Shown piece after piece: positions 32,645-42,100 of a stretch of DNA of 57,869 nucleotides. Below the pieces are notes generated by a model. That model was given only the letters and a program-made list of their open reading frames with translations. It was not told the origin of the DNA and did not search any database. The number at the start of each line of letters is the position of its first letter. The first letter of the stretch is position 1. Origin of the DNA: Streptomyces regalis (GTDB lineage Bacteria; Actinomycetota; Actinomycetes; Streptomycetales; Streptomycetaceae). Position numbers and translations under genes: made by a program. The stretch spans positions 1 to 57,869 of the forward strand of contig NZ_LLZG01000363.1 in NCBI RefSeq assembly GCF_001509475.1, written 5' to 3'.

Positions 32645-34573
32645 TCAGTCGACCTCGGCCACCGCCTGCGCGAACTGCGCCTTGTACAACCGCGCATAAG
32701 CCCCGTCGGCCGCCAACAGCTCCCCGTGGGCGCCCTGTTCCACGATCGACCCGTTCTCCATGACGAGGATCGTGTCCGCGTCCCGGATGGTCGACAGCCG
32801 GTGTGCGATGACGAACGACGTACGCCCGTGCGCCAGCTTGGCCATCGCCTTCTGGATCAGCACCTCGGTACGGGTGTCGACCGACGAGGTCGCCTCGTCG
32901 AGGACCAGGATCACCGGGTCCGACAGGAACGCCCGCGCGATCGTGATCAGCTGCTTCTCACCCGCGCTGACCCCCGACCCCTCGTCGTCGATCACCGTGT
33001 CGTACCCGTCGGGCAGCGTACGGATGAACCGGTCGGCGTGGGCGGCCCGCGCAGCCTCCTCGATCTCACCCCGGGTCACCTTCCGCGAGGCCCCGTACGC
33101 GATGTTCTCCGCGATCGTGCCGCCGAACAGCCACGTGTCCTGCAGCACCATCCCGATCCCGGCCCGCAGTTCGTCCCGGGACATCCGCGCGATGTCGACC
33201 CCGTCGAGGGCGATGCGCCCGGACGAGACGTCGTAGAACCGCATCAGCAGGTTGACAAGAGTCGTCTTGCCGGCGCCCGTGGGCCCGACGATCGCGACCG
33301 TGTGCCCGGGCTCCACCGTCAGCGACAGGTCCTCGATCAGCGGCTTCTCGGGGTCGTACCGGAAGGACACCCCCTCCAGTGCGACCCGCCCGCGCAGCTC
33401 CTCCGGCCGCACCCCGGGTACGGGATCCGCCTCCTGCTCCTCCGCGTCCAGGAGCTCGAAGATCCGCTCGGCGGACGCGACACCCGACTGCACGAGGTTC
33501 GCCATCGACGCGACCTGCGTCAGCGGCATCGAGAACTGGCGCGAGTACTGGATGAAGGCCTGCACATCACCGATCGACAGCGAGCCCGACGCGACGCGCA
33601 GACCGCCGACCACCGCCACCAGCACGTAGTTGATGTTCGACACGAACAGCATCAGCGGCTGCATGATCCCGCTGTTGAACTGCGCCTTGAACCCGGCCTC
33701 GTACAGCGCCTCGTTCTGCTCGGCGAACTGCTTGGCCGACTCCTCCTGCCGCCCGAACACCTTCACCAGAGTGTGCCCGGTGTACATCTCCTCGACGTGC
33801 GCGTTGAGCTTGCCGGTCGACCGCCACTGCTGCACGAAGTGCGGCTGCGACCGCTTGCCGACCCGCGTGGCGACCACGAACGACAGCGGCACGGTCACCA
33901 GCGCGACCAGCGCCAGCAGCCACGACACCCAGAACATCATCGCCAGCACACCGATGATGGTGAGCACCGAGTTGATGAGCTGGCCCATCGACTGCTGCAG
34001 TGTCTGCCCGATGTTGTCGATGTCGTTGGTCGCGCGGGACAGCACCTCGCCGCGCTGGCGCTTGTCGAAGTACGACAGCGGCAGCCGCGACAGCTTCGCC
34101 TGGACGTCCTCGCGCATCCGGTACATGGTCCGGTTGACGGCCCGGTTCACCAGCCGCGTCGCCACCGCCATCAGCAGACCGGCGACGACGAACACGGCGA
34201 GCGCGAACAGCAGGACATTCCCGACGGCACTGAAGTCGATGCCCTGCCCCGGCGTGAAGTCGGTGCTGTGCAGCATGTCGGCGATCTGGCCGTCGCCGCG
34301 CTCCCGCATGGCCGCGAGGACCTGCTCCTTGGTCATCCCGGGCTCGAACTGCCGCCCGACGATGCCCGCGAAGACCAGGTCGGTGGCCTCACCGAGGATC
34401 TTCGGCCCGGCGACCGACAGGCCCACGCTCACGACCACGCAGAACAGCAGCGCGTAGAGGGTGAGGCGTTCGGGCTTGAACCGGGCGACCAGCCGCCCGC
34501 CCGACACCTTGAAGTCCAGCGAGTGCTGATCGGGGCCGCCGCCGGTCATCATCCGCCCCATCGGCCCGGCCAT
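32645..34573 (-). CDS. ABC exporter half-transporter B (fused membrane and ATPase domains)
   Basis: The product has 642 residues. After a polar 40-residue N-terminus come six membrane helices (about 50-350) and an ATPase domain with Walker A GPTGAGKTTL, signature GSGVSAGEKQL, Walker B VILVLDEATSSVD and the H-loop IAHRLST. The ATG at 34573 shares its last base with the stop of the upstream gene, so translation is coupled and the two halves should form a heterodimer. Such pairs export drugs or lipids. The degenerate signature (SAGEK rather than SGGQ) suggests one of the two ATP sites is weaker. The gene order and position, from memory, match SCO2463/SCO2464. Confidence 0.92.
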   Translation of the reverse strand: MAGPMGRMMTGGGPDQHSLDFKVSGGRLVARFKPERLTLYALLFCVVVSVGLSVAGPKILGEATDLVFAGIVGRQFEPGMTKEQVLAAMRERGDGQIADMLHSTDFTPGQGIDFSAVGNVLLFALAVFVVAGLLMAVATRLVNRAVNRTMYRMREDVQAKLSRLPLSYFDKRQRGEVLSRATNDIDNIGQTLQQSMGQLINSVLTIIGVLAMMFWVSWLLALVALVTVPLSFVVATRVGKRSQPHFVQQWRSTGKLNAHVEEMYTGHTLVKVFGRQEESAKQFAEQNEALYEAGFKAQFNSGIMQPLMLFVSNINYVLVAVVGGLRVASGSLSIGDVQAFIQYSRQFSMPLTQVASMANLVQSGVASAERIFELLDAEEQEADPVPGVRPEELRGRVALEGVSFRYDPEKPLIEDLSLTVEPGHTVAIVGPTGAGKTTLVNLLMRFYDVSSGRIALDGVDIARMSRDELRAGIGMVLQDTWLFGGTIAENIAYGASRKVTRGEIEEAARAAHADRFIRTLPDGYDTVIDDEGSGVSAGEKQLITIARAFLSDPVILVLDEATSSVDTRTEVLIQKAMAKLAHGRTSFVIAHRLSTIRDADTILVMENGSIVEQGAHGELLAADGAYARLYKAQFAQAVAEVD

Positions 34574-36306
34574 CAGGCAGCCTCCGCTTCCGTCAGCTGG
34601 GAGAGCACGATCTCCCGGTACGTCTCGTTGTCCGCCATCAGCTCGTGGTGCCGGCCCGTGCCGACGACCCGCCCCTCGTCGAGCACGACGATCCGGTCCG
34701 CGTCCCGGATGGTCGCCACGCGCTGGGCGACGATGACGACGGTCGCCTCGGAGGTCTCGCGGGCGAGCGCCGTACGCAGCGCCGCGTCCGTCGCGTAGTC
34801 GAGGGCGGAGAAGGAGTCGTCGAAGAGGTAGATCTCCGGGCGCTGGACCAGCGTCCGCGCGATGGCGAGGCGCTGGCGCTGACCGCCCGACACGTTCGTG
34901 CCGCCCTGCGCGACGGGCGCGTCGAGCCCGCCCTCCAGCCGCTCCACGAACTCCTTGGCCTGCGCCACCTCCAGCGCGTGCCACAGCTCCTCGTCCGTGG
35001 CGTCCGGATTGCCGTAGCGGAGATTGGTCGCCACCGTCCCGGCGAACAGGTACGGCTTCTGCGGTACGAGGCCGACGGTCTTCGCCAGCAGCTGGGGTTC
35101 GACGTTCGCCACGTCCTCCCCGTCCACCAGCACCCGTCCGTCGGTCGCGTCGAACAGCCGCGGGACGAGCCCCAGCAGGGTCGACTTCCCGCTGCCGGTC
35201 GACCCGATCACGGCCGTCGTCTCACCCGGCAGCGCGACCAGGTCGATCGCCTTCAGCACCGGCTCCTCGGCACCCGGGTAGCGGAACCCGGCGCCCCGGA
35301 TCTCCAGATGACCGTGCCGGCGCAGCTCCCGCACCGGCGCCTTCGGCGGCACGACGCTCGACTCCGTCTCCAGGACCTCCTGGATGCGCTCGGCGCACAC
35401 CTCCGCGCGCGGCACCATCATGAACATGAAGGTGGCCATCATCACGGACATCACGATCTGCATGAGATAGGCGAGGAACGCGGTCAGGTCACCGATCTGC
35501 ATACCGCCGCTGTCGATGCGATGGGCCCCGAACCAGACCACCGCGATGGACGACAGGTTCACCACCGTCATGACGATCGGGAACATCAGCGCGAGCAGAT
35601 TGCCGGTGCCCATCGCCATCTCGGTGAGCTCGGCATTGGACTTCCTGAAGCGCTGCTGCTCGTACTCGTCGCGCACGAAGGCACGGATCACCCGGTTGCC
35701 GGTGATCTGCTCGCGCAGCACCCGGTTCACCGTGTCGAGGCGCTCCTGCATGGTCCGGAACAGTGGCCGCAGCCGCCGCACGATCAAGGTCACACTGATG
35801 CCGAGCACGGGGACGACCGCGACCAGTACCGCGGACAGCGGCACATCCAGACCGAGGGCCAGCACGATGCCGCCCACGCACATGATCGGCGCCGACACCA
35901 TCAGCGTGAACGTCATCAGCGCCAGCATCTGCACCTGCTGGACGTCATTGGTCGTACGGGTGATCAGCGAGGGCGCGCCGAAGTGCCCGACCTCACGCGC
36001 CGAGAACGACTGCACCCGGTCGAAGACGGCCGCCCGCACGTCCCGGCCCAGCGCCGCGGCGGTCCTCGCGCCGTAGTACACGGCACCGATGTTGCACACG
36101 ACCTGCGCCAGCGAGATGCCGATCATCAGGGCGCCGTAGGAGAGGATGTAGCCGGTGTCGCCGTTGACGACGCCCGTGTCGATGATGTCCGCGTTCAGCG
36201 TGGGCAGGTAGAGGGTGGCGCAGGTCTGCAGGAGCTGCAGCAGCACCAGCCAGGTGATGGGTTTTCGGTAGGGCCTGAGGTAGGTCCGCAGAAGTCGTAT
36301 GAGCAC
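34573..36306 (-). CDS. ABC exporter half-transporter A (fused membrane and ATPase domains)
   Basis: The product has 577 residues, with six membrane helices (about 15-310) and an ATPase domain with Walker A GSTGSGKSTLLG, signature NVSGGQRQRLAIAR, Walker B IYLFDDSFSALD and switch His replaced by Gln (VAQRVAT). The Asp for the canonical catalytic Glu after Walker B (DDSFSALD) and the missing His indicate a degenerate catalytic site, as in heterodimeric exporters. The GTG at 36306 is the start, with GAGAAG upstream. It is the first gene of the exporter operon. Confidence 0.92.
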   Translation of the reverse strand: MLIRLLRTYLRPYRKPITWLVLLQLLQTCATLYLPTLNADIIDTGVVNGDTGYILSYGALMIGISLAQVVCNIGAVYYGARTAAALGRDVRAAVFDRVQSFSAREVGHFGAPSLITRTTNDVQQVQMLALMTFTLMVSAPIMCVGGIVLALGLDVPLSAVLVAVVPVLGISVTLIVRRLRPLFRTMQERLDTVNRVLREQITGNRVIRAFVRDEYEQQRFRKSNAELTEMAMGTGNLLALMFPIVMTVVNLSSIAVVWFGAHRIDSGGMQIGDLTAFLAYLMQIVMSVMMATFMFMMVPRAEVCAERIQEVLETESSVVPPKAPVRELRRHGHLEIRGAGFRYPGAEEPVLKAIDLVALPGETTAVIGSTGSGKSTLLGLVPRLFDATDGRVLVDGEDVANVEPQLLAKTVGLVPQKPYLFAGTVATNLRYGNPDATDEELWHALEVAQAKEFVERLEGGLDAPVAQGGTNVSGGQRQRLAIARTLVQRPEIYLFDDSFSALDYATDAALRTALARETSEATVVIVAQRVATIRDADRIVVLDEGRVVGTGRHHELMADNETYREIVLSQLTEAEAA

Positions 36307-36467
36307 GCTGCTTCTCTCGGAGTCGACGACGGGGCGATTGGTTGCCCTTGGCCCCTATCGTCGAACACTCCGGTGGTGTTACCTCAACCGATTAAGCCGT
36401 CAGCGCGGCTCCGTACGGCCTTCCGGGTGCGACTCCTACCGGTCTCTTACATTCCGCTACGCCGTCG

Positions 36468-37925
36468 CTACGACCGGAACGCCCCGGGATGGGTCTGCTC
36501 CCGTACCGACACGAACTGCTGCCGCACCGCCTGCCCCACCGCCAGCTCCTCGCCGGGTTCCAGGACCTGCGCGGCCGCGCCCTGCCAGACCGGCGGGGTG
36601 CGCGGATCGAGCGAGCCCTGCGACACACCGAGCGCCCATGCGGCCTGCCGGGCGGCGCCGATCGCCGCGTAGTCCGCGGGCTGCGGTACGACGACCTGCG
36701 CGCCGAAGAGCATGGGCGCCGCCGCCTGCACGGCGGACAGCTCGGCGGCCGCCCCGAGCAGGAAGATCCGCCGCACCTCGACACCCCGGCCACGCAGCAC
36801 GTCGAGCGCGTCCGCGAGCCCGCACAGCATGCCCTCGAACGCGGCCCGCGCCAGGTGCTCCGGCTTCATCGACTCCCGCCGCAGCCCGGCCAGCGTGCCC
36901 GCGGTGTGCGGCAGACTCGGCGTCCGCTCACCTTCCAGATAGGGCAGCAGGACGAGCCCATGAGCCCCCGGCGTCGACTTCATCGCCAGGTCGGACAGGC
37001 TCTCCAGGTCGGGCGCGCCGAGGAGTTCGGCGACGCCGCGCAGGGTCCGTACGGCGTTCAGGGTGGTGACGACCGGGAGGTGCATGCCGGTCGCGTCGGC
37101 CAGGGAGGTGATCATCCCGGTGTTGTCGACGAGCGCCTCGGGGTGGACGGCCATCACGGACCCGGAGGCACCGAGCGAGACGACGGCGTCCCCCAGCCCG
37201 ATGCCGAGCCCGAACGCGGCGGCCATGGTCTCGCCCGTCCCCGCGGAGATGAGGAGCCCCTCGGGGGTCGTACCGGCCGCATCCGCCGGCCCGATCACCT
37301 CGGGCAGCATCGCCTGATGACCGAGCGCCAGCTCGACGAGATCGGAACGGTAGGCGCCGGTGGCCGCCGACCAGTAGCCGGTGCCGGAAGCCCCGCCCCG
37401 GTCTGTGGTCCTTCTCACGGGCCGCCCGAGAAGCTGCCACACCAGCCAGTCGTGCGCCTGCATGAGGACGGCGGCGCGTACGGCGTGCTCGGGTTCGGTC
37501 TTGGCGAGCCAGCGCAGTTTGGTCACCGGCTGCGCGGCCTGCGGCACACACCCCACGGCCTGCGCCCATGCCTCGCGTCCGCCCAGCGCGTCGATCAGAT
37601 CGGCCGCCGCGACCTGCGCCCGCTTGTCGCCGCCGACCATCGCGGGGCGCACGGTGTTGCCCTGGGCGTCGAGCGGGACCACCGCGTTCTGCTGCGCCGA
37701 CACACCGATGGCCTGCACACCTTCGAGGAGCCCGCCGCCGGCCGCCTCACCGAGGGACAGCAGCCAGGCCTGCGGATCGACGTCGGAGGGGCGCGCGCCA
37801 CCGCCGTCCGGCGACTCCACCGGATGCGGGGCGTACCCCTGCCTGAGCACGGCGCCCGTGTCCGTGTCGCAGACGACGATGCGAGTGAAATCGGGCGAAC
37901 TGTCCAACCCGGCGACTATCCCCAT
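36468..37925 (-). CDS. xylB: Xylulokinase-type FGGY carbohydrate kinase
   Basis: The product has 485 residues. The N-terminal phosphate loop is VAGLDSSPDFTRIVV, somewhat different from the usual DxGTxxxK. The GVSAQQNAVVPLD segment matches the xylulokinase SGQMHG-type motif loosely, and the LLISAGTGETMAAAFGLG and FLLGAAAELSAVQ segments form the ATP-binding parts. The sugar is probably D-xylulose, converted to xylulose 5-phosphate. The loop divergence leaves some doubt about activity. The ATG at 37925 is chosen because the upstream open frame contains the interspersed repeat. No xylA or xylose transporter is adjacent. Confidence 0.8.
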   Translation of the reverse strand: MGIVAGLDSSPDFTRIVVCDTDTGAVLRQGYAPHPVESPDGGGARPSDVDPQAWLLSLGEAAGGGLLEGVQAIGVSAQQNAVVPLDAQGNTVRPAMVGGDKRAQVAAADLIDALGGREAWAQAVGCVPQAAQPVTKLRWLAKTEPEHAVRAAVLMQAHDWLVWQLLGRPVRRTTDRGGASGTGYWSAATGAYRSDLVELALGHQAMLPEVIGPADAAGTTPEGLLISAGTGETMAAAFGLGIGLGDAVVSLGASGSVMAVHPEALVDNTGMITSLADATGMHLPVVTTLNAVRTLRGVAELLGAPDLESLSDLAMKSTPGAHGLVLLPYLEGERTPSLPHTAGTLAGLRRESMKPEHLARAAFEGMLCGLADALDVLRGRGVEVRRIFLLGAAAELSAVQAAAPMLFGAQVVVPQPADYAAIGAARQAAWALGVSQGSLDPRTPPVWQGAAAQVLEPGEELAVGQAVRQQFVSVREQTHPGAFRS

Positions 37926-38007
37926 GGCCCCAATTGTGCCGTGGCGCTGCGCTTGCTGGGGCCGTGGGCGCCGTGGGGGTGCGGGGTGTGTTTCGGGTGC
38001 GGGTGCG

Positions 38008-38070
38008 TTGTGGCTGGTCGCGCCCGCGCGGCGGAGCCGCATGTCGACACGGCCTCGCGCCCCTTGGCGG
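38008..38070 (+). repeat. Streptomyces interspersed repeat (copy 4 of 4)
   Basis: This copy reads TTGTGGCTGGTCGCGCCCGC, then GCGGCGGAGCCGCATGTCGA and ends GCGCCCCTTGGCGG. It sits between the xylulokinase start and the YtxH-like gene's end. Confidence 0.65.
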
Positions 38071-38100
38071 CGTTGCAGCCCCCGGCGCCCAGAGGTGCTG

Positions 38101-38409
38101 CTACGTATTACTGGTTCCCCAGTCGTCCTCTGCGCCTCCGTTATGGGCGCTTCGCTCTCGTAGGGAGCGGACTCGTTGGGCCACCGTCTCCGGGACTCGG
38201 TCGCTGACCTTCTCACTGACCGTGTGGTACGCCTTGCCCGCGAAGTGGCGGCCCTGCTGGGCGGCCGACTCGGCGGTGTTGCGGACGGCGGGGTTCTGGG
38301 AGATCTCCCGGGCTGTCTTCTTCAGCTGCTCGTAGCGCTCGCGTCCGGCGCGTGTGCCGAGCACGTAACCGACGGCGACTCCGATGACGAACGTGAGCCG
38401 GTAGCGCAT
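38101..38409 (-). CDS. YtxH-like small membrane protein
   Basis: The product has 102 residues. It begins with a single membrane helix (about 2-19, RLTFVIGVAVGYVLGTRAG). A long amphipathic helical region follows with repeated Ala/Glu/Arg (REISQNPAVRNTAESAAQQ). This is the layout of YtxH-type stress and envelope proteins common in actinobacteria; the role is not known. The ATG at 38409 has AAGGG upstream; a GTG at 38418 overlaps that site. It runs in the same direction as the xylulokinase. Confidence 0.8.
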   Translation of the reverse strand: MRYRLTFVIGVAVGYVLGTRAGRERYEQLKKTAREISQNPAVRNTAESAAQQGRHFAGKAYHTVSEKVSDRVPETVAQRVRSLRERSAHNGGAEDDWGTSNT

Positions 38410-38570
38410 GGCGGCCACCCTTCCCTTGCGTAGGTCCCTGGTGCGGCGTCGGCGCCGGCGGGGGGAACCGATTGGCGGAGCACCCCCCTGCTTGCGCTAA
38501 TGTATGTGTCGCAGCGAGCGCACGCCCCCTGGCGAATACCCAGGTAGGTACGTTCGATGCAACGAGGCAT

Positions 38571-38643
38571 TCCTCCGTAGCTCAATTGGCAGAGCAGCCG
38601 GCTGTTAACCGGCAGGTTACTGGTTCGAGTCCAGTCGGGGGAG
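38571..38643 (+). tRNA. tRNA-Asn (GTT), first copy
   Basis: This 73-base cloverleaf has the acceptor TCCTCCG pairing with CGGGGGA, the D-loop motif AGCTCAATTGGCAGAGCA, the anticodon loop CTGTTAA giving GTT, the T-loop GGTTCGAGTCC and discriminator G. No CCA is encoded. Confidence 0.97.
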
Positions 38644-38648
38644 CTCGG

Positions 38649-38721
38649 TCCTCCGTAGCTCAATTGGCAGAGCAGCCGGCTGTTAACCGGCAGGTTACTG
38701 GTTCGAGTCCAGTCGGGGGAG
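38649..38721 (+). tRNA. tRNA-Asn (GTT), second copy
   Basis: The 73 bases are identical to the first copy and start five bases after it, a recent tandem duplication or conserved pair. A strong terminator follows at 38732. Confidence 0.97.
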
Positions 38722-38731
38722 CATGCTGAAC

Positions 38732-38755
38732 AAGGACCCCGTCGGGGTCCTTTTT
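38732..38755 (+). terminator. Intrinsic terminator of the tRNA-Asn operon
   Basis: A 9-bp stem AAGGACCCC/GGGGTCCTT with a three-base loop is followed by a run of T (38751-38755). It is a textbook Rho-independent terminator, ten bases after the second tRNA. Confidence 0.9.
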
Positions 38756-38900
38756 CATGTCCGGCCTCTTCTCCCGGGAACCGTGCAGGTCGCGGGGGAG
38801 TCCTTGAGGGCAGGCGAAGTCGACCATACGAAGCAGGAGATCGTATGAGCGGCTATGCTGCGGCAGACGGCGCGCACACATGTACGCGACACGCCGCTAT

Positions 38901-38974
38901 GGGGCGGTAGCTCAGCCGGTTAGAGCAGCGGACTCATAATCCGTCGGCCGTGGGTTCGAGTCCCACCCGCCCCA
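38901..38974 (+). tRNA. tRNA with CAT anticodon (tRNA-Ile2 or elongator tRNA-Met)
   Basis: This 74-base cloverleaf has the acceptor GGGGCGG pairing with CCGCCCC, the D-loop AGCTCAGCCGGTTAGAGC, the anticodon stem-loop GGACTCATAATCC and the T-loop GGTTCGAGTCC. The paired first base and ordinary stem exclude initiator tRNA. The CTCATAA loop also occurs in the lysidine-modified tRNA-Ile of other bacteria, but sequence alone does not separate this from elongator Met. Confidence 0.9.
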
Positions 38975-39020
38975 CCCACTCGCTACGCGAGCAGAACCGT
39001 TTCTATCTGCGGAAACGTGA

Positions 39021-39057
39021 GAGCGGGGGCATCGCCCGAAGGCAGTGACCCCCGCTC
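39021..39057. terminator. Hairpin between the CAT-anticodon tRNA and the glycoside hydrolase
   Basis: A perfect 9-bp stem GAGCGGGGG/CCCCCGCTC closes a 19-base loop. It is placed to stop both the tRNA transcript and the convergent hydrolase transcript. An 11-bp direct repeat (AGGGGACACGC, twice) follows at 39078-39099. Confidence 0.6.
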
Positions 39058-39116
39058 ATCCGTTCAGACCAAGATCCAGGGGACACGCAGGGGACACGCG
39101 GCCGGGGGACGGCTGG

Positions 39117-42100
39117 TCAGGAGTTGAACGGTGTGGATCCGTCGTCCGTGACGATGCGCCACAGATGGTCGGCGGTGCCGTTGTCGTCCCACTGCAGGAC
39201 CGGGGCCCCGGATGCGGTGGACATGTTCTGGATGCCCAGGACCATGCCGCTGTTCCTGTTGACGATCTTGCAGTAGCCGCCGCCCGCGTCCACCACCGAC
39301 CACAGGTGGTCGGAGGTGAGGGTGTCGCCCCACTGCAACGCTGTCGCCCCCGCCGTCTTGGAGGCGTCCTTGATGCCGAGGACCTGGCCGCTGTTGGTGT
39401 TGAAGATCTTGTAGTAGCCGTTCTCGGCGGGGACGATCTTCCACCAGTGGTTGGCCGTGCTGTCGGACGTCTGCTGCTGGGCGGCGCCACCGGCGTTGGT
39501 CGAGGAGCCGGCGATACCGAGCTCCAGGTTGCTGTTCTTGTTGACGATCTTCACGACCGGTGTCTCCGGATACCAGGACTCCAGCTCCGTGACGCCGACG
39601 AACTTGCCCGCCTGCGGGGTGAAGACCACCCGGAACTGGGAGGTGGTGATGGTCGGGAAGGTCACCTCGTTGGCGTTGTCGGCGACCGGGGTCGCCGGGC
39701 TCTTCGTCTGGCTCGGGACGTTCACCCACGCCCCGTCCTTGAGGTACTGGACGGTGTAGCTCGCCGGTGCGCGGACGCCCGCGCCGTCGTCGTAGGTGTA
39801 GAACTTCACCTCGTTGATCTTCCGTGGCGCGCCGAAGTCGACGCCGAGGTGGTCGGTGGCGTTCGGCGAGCCGGAGTTGGTCCACCGGTCGTCGGGGATC
39901 TTGTCGTAGCGGATCCAGCCGTCGGTGGCCCGTAGCGGGGCGTCGAACGTGGTGGGCTTGCAGGTCTGGCCGCTGTGGCAGTGCGGGCCGTTGGAGACGG
40001 TGTTGGTGTAGGAGGCGAAGGCCTTCGGGTAGGGCTGGGTGATGGTGCGGCCCAGCCAGTCCTGCTCGGCGGTCAGGGGGTTGGCCGCCACGTTCATCAT
40101 CCGCGCGGGCTGCGCCGGGGTGACCGGGGCGGCCACGTTCACCGTGGTGTTCCCGACGGTCGCGGACTGGTGGATGCGCTGGCCGTCCTGGAAGATCTGC
40201 AGGCCGCTGCCCTTGCCGTAGTGCGTGCCGTCACGGTCCCAGCGGATCGCGTACGTGTGCCCGTGGTACGGCAGGCTCTCCACCGCGAACCAGTCCCAGC
40301 CGGACGGGATCAGCGGCTTCAGCACCAGTGTGTTGTTCGCCTGCGGCTTGATGCCGAGCAGGCCGGTGAGGACCAGGTCGTTGAAGCTGGAGTGGTTGTA
40401 GTTCTCGCTGAAGTTGAACCCGTCGTAGATCCACTCACCGGTGTCGCCGTTGGCGGCCTCGGCGATGTAGGGCTTGCCGTCCTTGTGCTGGAGGTCGGCG
40501 AACTGCGCCAGCATCGTCTGGTAGTCCTGCTTGGTGACGTAGCTCTGTGCCGGGTAGTCCTGGAGCAGGTTCGCCATGCCGGTCAGGACCTGGCTCGTCT
40601 GGAAGGGCCAGCTCGGGCCGTTCCAGTGGCAGCAGTTGGCGTCGTCGCGCTGCTGGGAGGCGGGGATCGCCTCGTAGTTGAAGTACGGGTTCGCCGTGAT
40701 GCGGTCGAGCTCGGCGAAGCTGGTGCCCGTGGCGAACTTCAGCGTGTTGGCCCCGGCCTTCATCGGGACCTGCACGGTGACGGCCTGCGACTCCGAGAAC
40801 CTGCCCCAGGCCCCGGTGGACGGGTAGCTGACGGTGATCGGGTTGGCGGTGTCGTCGTTGGCGATGAGCTTGTGGGTCGACGTGCCGCTGGTGCCGTTGG
40901 CGTAGTACACGGTCACCGGGTACGTCCCGGCGCCGGGCGCGTCCACGGTGAACGTGACGTAGCTGTCGTCGAAGTCGATCTGCCCGATGTACTGGCCGTT
41001 GGAGGCCGTCGACGAGCTGAAGAGGTTCGCGTGGTTACGGGCGGCCTGCTCGGCCTCGAAGTCGTGCACCCGCTCCAGGGTCGTCGGCCCGAACGGCGCC
41101 TTGAACCGCTTCGAGTCCGTCAGGTGCTTCCACGCCGAGGCGTACTGCGCGTCGGGCAGGTTGAACGCCCAGGGGGCGTAGCCCATCAGCTCCCGCCAGG
41201 TCGTCCTGGTCTGCTTCAGGGTGCCGTTGGTGCTGTCCGTGTTGTAGACCTGCATGAAGAAGTTGCGCTGCGGGTCCCAGAGCGAGTTCTGGACGGCGGC
41301 CTTCAGTTGCGCGGCCTTGGCGTCGTACTCGTTCGCGGTCGCGGTGTCGCCGTTCATGGTGGCGATCTTGCTGATCGCCTGGGCGGCGGCGAACATGTAC
41401 GCGTTGATCGTGGGCCGGTACCCGCGGCCACCGCTGAACCAGTTGCTGCTGTGCATCGACGTCTCGGTGTATTCCGTGGCGTCGGACAGAGGTGTCTGGT
41501 GGTACAGGTCGCTGGTCGACTGGGTGCCGTTCACCGTGACGTCGGTGTTGAAGTTGGAGTCCCACCGCTTGTACAGGGCGATGAGGTGCGGCAGGGCGGA
41601 CTTGATCTGCGCGGCGTCCCCGGTGACGAGGTAGCGCTGGTACGCGGCGCTGGTGATCCACTCGCTGAAGTTCCGCACCCCCGAGTTGCCCGCCCCGCGC
41701 AGCCAGAAATCCAGGTAGTCACCGGCGTAGTCGCGGTTGCGCAGCCAGCGCCCGTCGAGCAGGTGGTAGCCGGCCGCGTCCGAGAGGGCGGTGTACGGGT
41801 TCCCGGCGTAGCCGATGGGCACGTCGTACTCGGTCGACACGTAACCCGTGCCCGGCACGGTGTAGCGGAGCGCACGCTTGTAGGTGCTCCACCGGTAGTA
41901 GTAGACGTCGTCGATGTCGTTGTCGGGGGTGTCGACGAACGGGATGTTGTCCTTGTACCACTGCCGCTCGTCGAGCTGGTTGGCGGCAAGGATCGCGTCC
42001 TTGTCGAGCGCGACGGCGTTGGGGTCGTCGGCTGCTTGAGCGGGAGTTGCCCCCGGCCCTCCCGCCAACAGGGTCGCGGACAGCGTCGAGCCGCACAGCG

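Noticed and set aside
34645..38207. Two long + strand frames opposite the ABC exporter and xylulokinase
   Set aside because: The minus-strand genes have Walker motifs and sugar-kinase motifs; the + strand products are His/Arg-rich with no domain.
38471..38503. A sigma-70 promoter for the tRNA-Asn pair (TTGGCG and TAATGT)
   Set aside because: The spacer would be 20 bases and the -35 match is poor, so I do not call it although a promoter must be close by.
38901..39116. A present-day integrative element at the tRNA
   Set aside because: No integrase, excisionase or replication gene is in the window, and I found no second copy of the tRNA 3' end.
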